Shown here one piece after another: positions 34,261 through 41,629 of a DNA stretch of 64,000 nt. Position numbers and translations under genes: made by a program. This DNA comes from Aequorivita xiaoshiensis (GTDB lineage Bacteria; Bacteroidota; Bacteroidia; Flavobacteriales; Flavobacteriaceae). Numbering within the stretch: position 1 is the stretch's first letter; every line of letters begins with the position of its first letter. The stretch is from assembly GCF_022008395.1 (NCBI RefSeq), contig NZ_JAIRBB010000005.1, positions 111,444 through 175,443 on the forward strand. Direction: 5' to 3'. Under the pieces are notes generated by a model that saw nothing but the letters and a program-made list of their open reading frames with translations, did not search any database and was not told the origin of the DNA.

Positions 34261-34677
34261 ATGAATTCAATTTTCCATAAAATAGTTTCTGTGTTTATGG
34301 CGATTTTAGTGATGGTTACCACTATGTCGTTTACCATAGATATGCACTATTGTGGAGAAATGTTAGTTGATTATTCGCTAACCCAAAGCGCTCACTCTTG
34401 CGGTATGGATATGGAGAAGCCTACTAGCGATTGTGAAATTCAAACTCTCGAAGACTCTTGTTGTTCAGACAAACAAATTTTTATTGAAGGTCAAGATGAG
34501 TTAAAACATTCTTTTGATACATTAAGCTTAGAGCAACAGACTTTTGTTGCTTCATTTTTCTATTCTTATATAAATCTTTTTGAAGATTTAGACACTAATA
34601 TAATACCGTTTAGGAATTATAATCCTCCCTTTCTTATACGGGACATACAGAAGCTTCACGAGACATACTTAATTTGA
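34261..34677 (+). CDS. HYC_CC_PP family protein
   Basis: A 138-residue exported protein; I use the ATG at 34261 rather than an upstream TTG that lies in the promoter. It has an N-terminal hydrophobic segment (signal or anchor) and the three motifs that name the family: MHYCGE, SCCSD, and NPPFL near the C-terminus. The Cys residues and a Met/Cys-rich stretch (SAHSCGMDMEK) suggest binding of soft metals. In Bacteroidota this family sits before CusA-type pump genes, as it does here. It opens a plus-strand metal-resistance cluster that runs to 45915. The molecular role is not known. Confidence 0.88.
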   Translation: MNSIFHKIVSVFMAILVMVTTMSFTIDMHYCGEMLVDYSLTQSAHSCGMDMEKPTSDCEIQTLEDSCCSDKQIFIEGQDELKHSFDTLSLEQQTFVASFFYSYINLFEDLDTNIIPFRNYNPPFLIRDIQKLHETYLI

Positions 34678-34725
34678 TTTTAAACAGTTTCCAACTCCGA
34701 TAATAATCGTGAGATTGGATAAGGC

Positions 34726-34753
34726 TGTCCTATGGTTTTACCATTTTAGGACA
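34726..34753 (+). terminator. Hairpin between HYC_CC_PP and cusA genes, possible attenuator
   Basis: TGTCCTA and TAGGACA pair over 7 bp, with an inner TGG/CCA pair. The right arm is followed by AAAATTC and then a T-rich stretch. It could weakly terminate or stabilise transcripts between the small gene and the pump gene. Confidence 0.4.
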
Positions 34754-34824
34754 AAATTCTTGATTTTATTTTCCTAAACTCTTAGGATTTTATTCAAAGT
34801 TTAACTGTTTAATAATCAATTCAA

Positions 34825-37800
34825 ATGCTAAATAAAAGCATAAAATTTCTCATAGAGAACAAACTGGTGGCAGTATTGTTACTCGCACTTTTTGTAGGCA
34901 TGGGTGTTGTAAACGCACCATTTAATTGGGATACTGGTATTCTGCCTAGTAATCCTGTAGCCGTGGATGCCATTCCGGATATTGGCGAAAATCAACAAAT
35001 AGTTTACACCCAATGGGAAGGGCGTTCTCCCCAAGATATTGAGGACCAAATAAGCTACCCACTTACTACATCCCTGTTAGGAATTCCAGGAGTAAAAACT
35101 ATTAGAAGTTCTTCGATGTTCGGATTTTCGAGCATATACATCATTTTTGAAGAAGATGTAGAATTTTATTGGAGTCGAAGTAGGATTTTAGAAAAGTTAA
35201 ACTCCCTTCCAGCTGGCTTACTTCCAGAAAATGTAAATCCATCCTTAGGACCAGACGCAACAGGCTTAGGGCAGGTTTATTGGTACACGCTTGAGGGTAG
35301 AGATAAAGATGGCAATGTAACTGGTGGTTGGGACTTACACGAGCTGCGAAGTATTCAAGATTACTATGTTAAATACGCATTGTCATCGGCTAGCGGGGTT
35401 TCGGAAGTAGCTTCTATCGGGGGTTATGTTCAGGAATACCAAATTGATGTAAAGCCAGAGTTGATGAGGCAATACAACATCAGTCTATCGCAAATTGTAA
35501 AAGCTGTAAAAGAAAGCAATAAAGACATCGGTGCTCAAACCATGGAAATAAACCAAGCTGAGTACTTAGTGCGCGGTTTGGGATATATAAAAACTGTAGC
35601 CGATATTGAAGAAGCGGTAGTTACCTCTGAAAATTATACTGCTATTCGAATTAAGGATGTTGCAAATGTTAGTTTAGGCCCTGCGCCACGAAGAGGAATT
35701 TTGGATAAGGAAGGAGCAGAGGTAGTTGGCGGCGTTGTTACTGCGCGTTACGGAGCCAACCCTATGGAAGTAATTAACAATGTAAAAGGAAAACTTGAAG
35801 AACTTAAAGCAGGATTGCCTTCAAAAGAACTTTCGGATGGAACTATTTCACAACTTACAGTGGTTCCTTTTTACGATAGGTCGGAACTAATTCAGGAAAC
35901 ATTAGACACCCTAGACGAAGCCTTAAGTTTAGAAATCCTGATTACAATTTTCGTGATTATTGTAATGGTTTTTAACCTTCGAGCGTCAGTGCTTATTTCG
36001 GGCTTACTACCTGTTGCCGTGTTAATGGTGTTTATCGCCATGAAGTTCTTTAATGTAGATGCCAATATTGTTGCCCTGTCTGGTATTGCCATTGCCATCG
36101 GAACTATGGTGGATATTGGAGTAATACTTTCTGAAAATATTATTAGGCATTTGGAAGAAGAAAAACAGCGGGTTTTAGAAACCGGGGTAAAACAATCAAT
36201 CAACTCGGTTGTTTACAATGCAAGTGCAGAAGTATCAGGAGCTATTTTAACTGCGGTACTTACAACAATCATCAGTTTTATCCCAGTTTTTACGATGATA
36301 GGAGCAGAAGGGAAATTATTTCGCCCATTAGCTTTTACAAAAACAGCGGCGTTAGTAGCGGTATTTATAGTTGCGTTATTTTTAATTCCACCATTTGCAG
36401 CATATCTATTCCGAAGAAAAAACATTAAAAAAGTCACTTCTAATTTAATTAACGGAATTCTAATAATTTTAGGAATTGCTGCAATAACTTTTGGTTATTG
36501 GTTAGGTCTTATTTTAATCGGTTTCGGAATTACAGGACTTTTAAAAGATGAAAAAATAGCATCAAAAATTTCTGATAAAATTTGGCTTACAGACGAGCGT
36601 GCCAATATTATAAACATCTTTATTTCAGCACTAGCAGTAGTGTTTTTATTAGCTGAGTTCTGGCGTCCACTCGGTGTAGATAAAAGTATATTTTGGAATC
36701 TTTTATTTGTAGGATTTATCTGTTTTGGACTTCTTGGAGTGTTTTGGGTGTTTCAGAAATATTACGCTCGAATTTTAACTTGGGCACTTGGCAATAAAAT
36801 AGTTTTCCTTTCTGTGCCAACGCTAATTGTTGTTTTTGGAGTTCTTATTTGGCAGAACACTGGAAAAGAGTTTATGCCTTCGCTTAATGAAGGTTCTTTC
36901 TTGCTGATGCCAACCTCAATGCCTCACTCAGGGGTAGAAGAAAACAAACGCGTGTTGCAGCAATTAGATATGGCGGTTGCAGGGATTCCTGAAATTAAAA
37001 CAGTTGTAGGGAAAGCAGGAAGAACCGAATCTGCTTTAGATCCAGCGCCATTGTCGATGTATGAAAATATAATTTTATACAAGCCAGAATACGCATTAAA
37101 CCACGAAGGCAAACGACAGAGGTTTAGAGTGAATAAGGATGGACTTTTCGAGTTGAAGAAAGGTGGTCTTGTGGAGAATCCCAATAGTGATGTCAGTTCG
37201 AGCGCAGTGGAGAGCGCTTCGGAAGAAGGAAGAGATATTTCTTCTGCGTTCAATGTAACTTCAGAAGACCTTATACCCGATAACGACGGAGAATTTTACA
37301 GAAACTGGAGACCTGAAATAGAATCTGCCGATGATATTTGGAATGAAATTGTACGGGTTACTAAAATCCCAGGGGTGACATCTGCACCAAAATTACAACC
37401 CATTGAAACACGTTTAGTGATGTTACAAACCGGAATGCGTGCGCCTATGGGGATTAAAGTGAAAGGTCAGGATTTAAGAGAGATTGAAGCTTTCGGACTT
37501 GAACTTGAAGAAATCATAAAACATGCTGAAGGTGTAAAAGTAGAAGCCGTTTTTGCCGATCGTATTGTTGGGAAACCTTATTTGTTAATAGACATCAAAA
37601 GGGAGCGTCTCGCCCGTTATGGTGTTTCTATTGAAGAGGTTCAGCAAATATTGCAGGTTGCTGTAGGGGGAATGCCTTTAACGCAAACTGTTCAAGGGCG
37701 CGAGCGATACGGAGTGCGGGTGCGTTACCCTAGAGAGCTAAGAGCTAATCCACAAGATCTTCAAAACATCTATGTGCCAGTAGGAAAAGGAAATCCTGTA

Positions 37801-38637
37801 CCTTTAGGAGAACTAGTGGATATACGCTACGAGCAAGGCCCACAGGTTATTAAAAGTGAAGACACCTTCCTGGTAGGCTATGTACTTTTTGATAAACTAA
37901 ACGATTTTGCGGAAGTTGATGTGGTTGAAAACGCGCAGGCTTTAATTCAAGAGAAAATTGACAACGGAGCACTTACGGTTCCTAAAGGAATTAGTTATCA
38001 GTTTACCGGGACCTATGAAAATCAAATTAGAGCTGAGAAAACGCTTTCAGTTATTGTACCCTTGGCGCTAGCAATTATCTTTTTAATTCTTTATTTCCAA
38101 TTTAAGTCGGTATCTACCTCGTTAATGGTGTTCACTGGAATTGCGGTGGCCTTCTCTGGAGGATTCTTAATGATTTGGTTTTATGGACAAGATTGGTTTT
38201 TAAACTTCAATTTCTTTGGTGAAAACCTAAGACAAATGTTTCAGATGGACACTATCAATTTAAGCGTAGCTGTTTGGGTAGGGTTTATAGCGCTCTTTGG
38301 TATCGCTACCGATGACGGGGTGGTAATGGCAACGTATTTAACGCAAACTTTTGATAAGAATGATCCAGAAAGCGTAAAGGAAATTCGAGCATCTGTGTTA
38401 GAAGCAGGGTTAAAACGTATCCGTCCGTGTTTGATGACTACGGCAACTACTATACTTGCCTTATTACCAATTTTAACATCCACAGGTAGGGGAAGCGATA
38501 TAATGATCCCGATGGCTATTCCAAGTTTTGGTGGGATGCTAATTGCCCTAATTACCCTATTTGTAGTTCCGGTTTTATTCAGCTGGCGACGAGAAGCAAA
38601 ATTGAAAAAACGTTTAAAAACTATTAAAGAAAACTAG
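34825..38637 (+). CDS. cusA: CusA/CzcA-type heavy-metal RND efflux pump
   Basis: A 1270-residue inner-membrane pump, the long form seen in Bacteroidota. The first half has the RND helices and porter loops (AVDAIPDIGENQQIVYTQWE, GIATDDGVVMATYL in the second helix bundle). Residues about 535-650 add a block of extra hydrophobic segments between the two repeats. GKEFMPSLNEGSFLLMPTS is the CusA/CzcA signature, and the Met-rich and acidic porter region fits monovalent copper or silver. At residues about 786-812 there is a Ser/Ala/Glu-rich insert whose DNA (37180-37245) resembles a flavobacterial intergenic repeat. It works with the TolC at 39066 and the CusB at 44176. The stop is followed at once by a heptamer array. 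Confidence 0.93.
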   Translation: MLNKSIKFLIENKLVAVLLLALFVGMGVVNAPFNWDTGILPSNPVAVDAIPDIGENQQIVYTQWEGRSPQDIEDQISYPLTTSLLGIPGVKTIRSSSMFGFSSIYIIFEEDVEFYWSRSRILEKLNSLPAGLLPENVNPSLGPDATGLGQVYWYTLEGRDKDGNVTGGWDLHELRSIQDYYVKYALSSASGVSEVASIGGYVQEYQIDVKPELMRQYNISLSQIVKAVKESNKDIGAQTMEINQAEYLVRGLGYIKTVADIEEAVVTSENYTAIRIKDVANVSLGPAPRRGILDKEGAEVVGGVVTARYGANPMEVINNVKGKLEELKAGLPSKELSDGTISQLTVVPFYDRSELIQETLDTLDEALSLEILITIFVIIVMVFNLRASVLISGLLPVAVLMVFIAMKFFNVDANIVALSGIAIAIGTMVDIGVILSENIIRHLEEEKQRVLETGVKQSINSVVYNASAEVSGAILTAVLTTIISFIPVFTMIGAEGKLFRPLAFTKTAALVAVFIVALFLIPPFAAYLFRRKNIKKVTSNLINGILIILGIAAITFGYWLGLILIGFGITGLLKDEKIASKISDKIWLTDERANIINIFISALAVVFLLAEFWRPLGVDKSIFWNLLFVGFICFGLLGVFWVFQKYYARILTWALGNKIVFLSVPTLIVVFGVLIWQNTGKEFMPSLNEGSFLLMPTSMPHSGVEENKRVLQQLDMAVAGIPEIKTVVGKAGRTESALDPAPLSMYENIILYKPEYALNHEGKRQRFRVNKDGLFELKKGGLVENPNSDVSSSAVESASEEGRDISSAFNVTSEDLIPDNDGEFYRNWRPEIESADDIWNEIVRVTKIPGVTSAPKLQPIETRLVMLQTGMRAPMGIKVKGQDLREIEAFGLELEEIIKHAEGVKVEAVFADRIVGKPYLLIDIKRERLARYGVSIEEVQQILQVAVGGMPLTQTVQGRERYGVRVRYPRELRANPQDLQNIYVPVGKGNPVPLGELVDIRYEQGPQVIKSEDTFLVGYVLFDKLNDFAEVDVVENAQALIQEKIDNGALTVPKGISYQFTGTYENQIRAEKTLSVIVPLALAIIFLILYFQFKSVSTSLMVFTGIAVAFSGGFLMIWFYGQDWFLNFNFFGENLRQMFQMDTINLSVAVWVGFIALFGIATDDGVVMATYLTQTFDKNDPESVKEIRASVLEAGLKRIRPCLMTTATTILALLPILTSTGRGSDIMIPMAIPSFGGMLIALITLFVVPVLFSWRREAKLKKRLKTIKEN

Positions 38638-38641
38638 AGAA

Positions 38642-38676
38642 TGGAAGTTGGAAGTTGGAGATTAGAAATAGGAATT
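38642..38676 (+). repeat. Heptamer array directly after the cusA stop codon
   Basis: TGGAAGT, TGGAAGT, TGGAGAT, TAGAAAT and AGGAATT follow the cusA TAG by 4 nt. The unit is the reverse complement of the array after acs, so on each gene's coding strand the two have the same purine-rich unit. Confidence 0.75.
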
Positions 38677-38708
38677 TTGAATGTTCTTAAAATAAAAACA
38701 CAGAAGCT

Positions 38709-39026
38709 ATGATAATATCGTACAAGGACTTACAGGTACATAAGAAAGCGTTTTCGTTGGCCATGGATACATTTTGGCGAACAAGAAAATTTCCGAAGAA
38801 AGAAATATATTCACTCACTTCACAAATCGTGCGCTCCTTGCGTTCTGATTCAGCCAACATTAGTGAAGGTTGGGGAAAACCACAATACGCGGCAGTTTTT
38901 AAACAGCAGCTTATAAATGCATTAGGTTCGAATTCCGAAACCCAAGATTGGCTAGACTATGCCTTAGCTTTTAATTATATAGAAAAGAAGAGCATTCCGC
39001 ATTTACTAAAAGTAATGAACAAATAG
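38709..39026 (+). CDS. Four-helix-bundle protein of the 23S rRNA intervening-sequence family
   Basis: A 105-residue protein with the IVP family pattern: SYKDLQVHKKAFSLAMDTF, then FPKKEIYSLTSQIVRSLRS, then SANISEGWGK, then a helix with NALGSNSETQDWLDYAL. Family members are found inside 23S rRNA intervening sequences and, very often in Bacteroidota, as free genes near repeats; they form pentameric helical bundles of unknown use. It lies between cusA and tolC in the same direction, right after a heptamer array, and interrupts what should be a pump operon. I read it as an inserted unit rather than a part of metal efflux. Confidence 0.88.
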   Translation: MIISYKDLQVHKKAFSLAMDTFWRTRKFPKKEIYSLTSQIVRSLRSDSANISEGWGKPQYAAVFKQQLINALGSNSETQDWLDYALAFNYIEKKSIPHLLKVMNK

Positions 39027-39065
39027 GAAAAATGTTGACCAAATTATATCAAAACTGGAAAAGCT

Positions 39066-40334
39066 ATGAATAAAATAAATTTCATAAAAGTAAAAGAGAA
39101 TATACAAATGTTAATGCTGCATTCCAGGCGTCCAGCATCCAGCATCCAGCTTCTATCTACATTATTTATAATGTTGATTAGTGGCATTGGTTATTCACAA
39201 AATTTGCAAACCTATATTGATGAAGCCTTAGAAAACAACCCAAATATTCAGGCAGTGGAAAAGCAGCATGCAGTTTCAACTGAAAAAATAGCTGAGGTTA
39301 ATGCCTTGCCAGATACTCAATTTTCAGGTGGGTATATGTTTGGAGAAGGAAATATGCCGATGATGCAACAAGCAGAATTTTCGGTTATGCAAATGCTGCC
39401 TTGGTTTGGAACTATTGCAGCACGTGAAAAATATGCAAATGCTATTGCCGACGCAGATTTAGTGGAAATTGACATCGCTAAAAGAAGGATTGCCTTGGCC
39501 TTGTCACAATCTTATTATCGTTTGTATGAAATAGCAAAAAAGCAACAGGTATTAGATTCTAATATCCAACTATTAAAGGTTTATGAACAAATGGCCTTAA
39601 CCTCTGTGGAAGTAGGACAAGCGTCTGCTGTTTCTGTATTGCGACTTCAAATGAGACAGAATGATTTAGCCGAAAGGAAAATGGTTTTGGCACAGGATTT
39701 TGCATCAGAGCAAACGGTTTTTAATAAAATTATGAACCGAAAGGATGTTGTGGATATACCTGTTGTTGATAGCTTAACTATTCCAGAAAAAGAGGCTGAG
39801 ATAGATTTTGAAAAATTAAATTTTCACCCCGAATTGACAAAGTTTGAAGAATTAAACAAAGTAGTTACTCAAGCCGATGCCCTTAATAAAAAAGAAAGCG
39901 CACCGAGTTTCGGAGTAGGGGTAGAATATATGCTTTTTAACGAAGCTCCGAATATGGTTATGCCCATGGCGACACTTTCTATTCCAATTTTTAATAAGAA
40001 ATTCAAGTCTGTAGCGCGTCAGAATAAATTGAGGTATGAGGAACTAAACATTCAAAAAGAAGCTTCGCAGAATAGTTTGTTTACACAACTTCAAACTGCA
40101 TTAAGAAATAAAGATGCAGCGCGAATTCGACTTGAAACTCAGGATGAAAACTTAAAACAAGCAGAAAATGCAAATGAAATCCTATTAAAGAATTACGAAA
40201 CGGGCACTATCAATTTTAATGAAGTTTTAGATGTACAGGAATTGCAGTTGCAATTTCAAATCAAGCGCATAGAAGCTGTTGCTGAATATTTTAAACAAAG
40301 CAGCATCATTAATTATTATATCCCGTTCAATTAA
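39066..40334 (+). CDS. TolC-family outer-membrane efflux protein
   Basis: A 422-residue outer-membrane channel component. After a long, unusual N-region (residues 1-30) comes a hydrophobic stretch STLFIMLISGIGYS with a likely cleavage before Q45. The mature part shows the two OEP repeats, each with long amphipathic helices (LQTYIDEALENNPNIQAVEK; then QADALNKKESAPSFGVGVEY). It lets the CusA-CusB complex export metal across the outer membrane. The N-region is encoded partly by a heptamer repeat (39123-39151), so the original start may have been further in, for example at the Met of the hydrophobic segment. I keep the ATG at 39066, but the start is uncertain. Confidence 0.85.
   Translation: MNKINFIKVKENIQMLMLHSRRPASSIQLLSTLFIMLISGIGYSQNLQTYIDEALENNPNIQAVEKQHAVSTEKIAEVNALPDTQFSGGYMFGEGNMPMMQQAEFSVMQMLPWFGTIAAREKYANAIADADLVEIDIAKRRIALALSQSYYRLYEIAKKQQVLDSNIQLLKVYEQMALTSVEVGQASAVSVLRLQMRQNDLAERKMVLAQDFASEQTVFNKIMNRKDVVDIPVVDSLTIPEKEAEIDFEKLNFHPELTKFEELNKVVTQADALNKKESAPSFGVGVEYMLFNEAPNMVMPMATLSIPIFNKKFKSVARQNKLRYEELNIQKEASQNSLFTQLQTALRNKDAARIRLETQDENLKQAENANEILLKNYETGTINFNEVLDVQELQLQFQIKRIEAVAEYFKQSSIINYYIPFN
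39123..39151 (+). repeat. Heptamer repeat inside the 5' end of the TolC gene
   Basis: TCCAGGCG, TCCAGCA, TCCAGCA and TCCAGCT in frame encode the SRRPASSIQL part of the N-region. It is the same kind of heptamer array as found after stop codons elsewhere in the window, but here in the opposite orientation and translated. Confidence 0.7.
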
Positions 40335-40412
40335 ATTTTAAATATAAAAGCATAGCAGGAGTGTTTGATAACAACCATAAATAAAGGAATAACGAGAACT
40401 ATATTAAATTAC

Positions 40413-40436
40413 AATCAAAATCAAAATCAGAATCAA
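40413..40436 (+). repeat. (AATCAA)4 hexamer run just before the DUF3347 start codon
   Basis: Four 6-bp units (the third is AATCAG) end 1 nt before the ATG at 40438. A length change here would alter the spacing between leader and start codon without shifting the frame. Confidence 0.7.
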
Positions 40437-40437
40437 A

Positions 40438-41052
40438 ATGAAAAAAGTAAATGTAACAACAATGATGATCGCAGTAGCTGTTTTAGGCCTAACAGTAATT
40501 TCTTGCAAAGATGAAAAGACGGAGCATACCGAAGAAGCAGGGATGCATTCTGAAATGAATCACGAAAAAGGTATGGATCATGACAATATGAGTGCTTCGA
40601 ATACCGGAATGGATTCCAACACTCAAAACCTCCAAGCTAAGCAAGTTTTGACAGATTATATGACACTTAAAGATGCGTTGGTAGCAACGGATGAAAAAGC
40701 TGCTGCCGATGCAGGTAAACAGCTTCAAAATACCTTACAATCTTTTGATGTGAGCAATTTTACTACTGAACAACAAACGGAACTAAAAGATATTATTGAG
40801 GTAGCAACGGAGCATGCAGAGCATATTAGTAGAAGTGATGTGGCTCACCAACGCGAACATTTCCAAATGTTGACAAAGGATGTTACAGATATGGTTGCAA
40901 TTACTGGTACGGAAAATACCCTATACCAGCAATTTTGCCCGATGTACGCTGATGGTGGTGGTGCATGGTTAAGTATGGAGAGAGAAATTAAAAACCCATA
41001 TTTCGGAAGCAAAATGATGAAGTGTGGAAAAGTGAAAAAGGAGATTAACTAA
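40438..41052 (+). CDS. DUF3347 lipoprotein of the copper cluster
   Basis: A 204-residue lipoprotein with lipobox TVISC (Cys23), followed by a His/Met-rich linker (MHSEMNHEKGMDHDNM) suited to copper binding. Residues about 65-204 are a DUF3347 domain: helical, ending in FCPMYADGGGAWLSMEREI and NPYFGSKMMKCGKV, with Cys and Met residues that may form a metal site. The same domain forms the C-terminus of the CusB protein in this cluster, so the soluble copy may pass metal to, or compete with, the pump adaptor. The start codon is preceded by a hexamer run. Confidence 0.88.
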   Translation: MKKVNVTTMMIAVAVLGLTVISCKDEKTEHTEEAGMHSEMNHEKGMDHDNMSASNTGMDSNTQNLQAKQVLTDYMTLKDALVATDEKAAADAGKQLQNTLQSFDVSNFTTEQQTELKDIIEVATEHAEHISRSDVAHQREHFQMLTKDVTDMVAITGTENTLYQQFCPMYADGGGAWLSMEREIKNPYFGSKMMKCGKVKKEIN

Positions 41053-41057
41053 TTGGC

Positions 41058-41136
41058 GTAGGACTTATAGACGTAAGACGTAGGGCGATAAAACAATTCC
41101 AAAAATCTTACGTCTTATGTCCTAACGTTTTAAGTC
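41058..41136 (+). repeat. Inverted heptamer arrays forming a long hairpin after the DUF3347 stop
   Basis: Left arm (41058-41088) is GTAGGAC, TTATAGAC, GTAAGAC, GTAGGGC; right arm (41106-41136) is TCTTAC, GTCTTAT, GTCCTAA, CGTTTTA. The arms pair over about 20 bp. The left arm begins 5 nt after the stop codon with its purine-rich strand as the coding strand. Confidence 0.65.
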
Positions 41137-41145
41137 ATATTTATT

Positions 41146-41601
41146 ATGAAAATTTTAAAAATCATAGCACCAATTTTACTAGTGGCTCTTTTAGGAATTC
41201 AATTTATACCTACAACGCGTAACCAAAGCGAGTTTGTGCCAAAAACCGATTTTATAAAAGTTAATAATACTCCGGATAATATCGGTAAATTGTTGCAAGT
41301 AGCCTGTTACGATTGCCATAGCAATAATACGGCTTACCCTTGGTATAACAAAGTACAACCTGTTGCTTGGTTTTTAGAGGATCATATAAAAGAAGGAAAA
41401 AAAGAATTGAATTTTAGTGAATGGGACGACTATTCCAGTCGCCGAAAGAACAGTAAGCTAAAATCAATTATTCGCCAAATTGAGGATAATGAGATGCCAC
41501 TTTTTTCCTACACTTTAATACATAGGGATGCTGGATTTTCGGATGTCGAAAAAGCGGAGGTTATAGAATATATGAAGTGGCTAAAAGATAGTTTACAATA
41601 A
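41146..41601 (+). CDS. Haem-binding domain protein
   Basis: A 151-residue protein with an N-terminal membrane anchor or signal (residues about 4-22). The motif CYDCHSNNTAYPWYNKVQP is the c-type haem attachment site CxxCH of the haem-binding domain family, followed by a conserved LNFSEW. Cytochrome-like proteins of this kind are periplasmic and probably carry electrons; in copper clusters they may keep copper in the needed redox state. Spacing of 28 nt to the ATPase gene suggests co-transcription. Confidence 0.87.
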   Translation: MKILKIIAPILLVALLGIQFIPTTRNQSEFVPKTDFIKVNNTPDNIGKLLQVACYDCHSNNTAYPWYNKVQPVAWFLEDHIKEGKKELNFSEWDDYSSRRKNSKLKSIIRQIEDNEMPLFSYTLIHRDAGFSDVEKAEVIEYMKWLKDSLQ

Positions 41602-41629
41602 ATTATAATTGAACTAAACATGAAATAAT

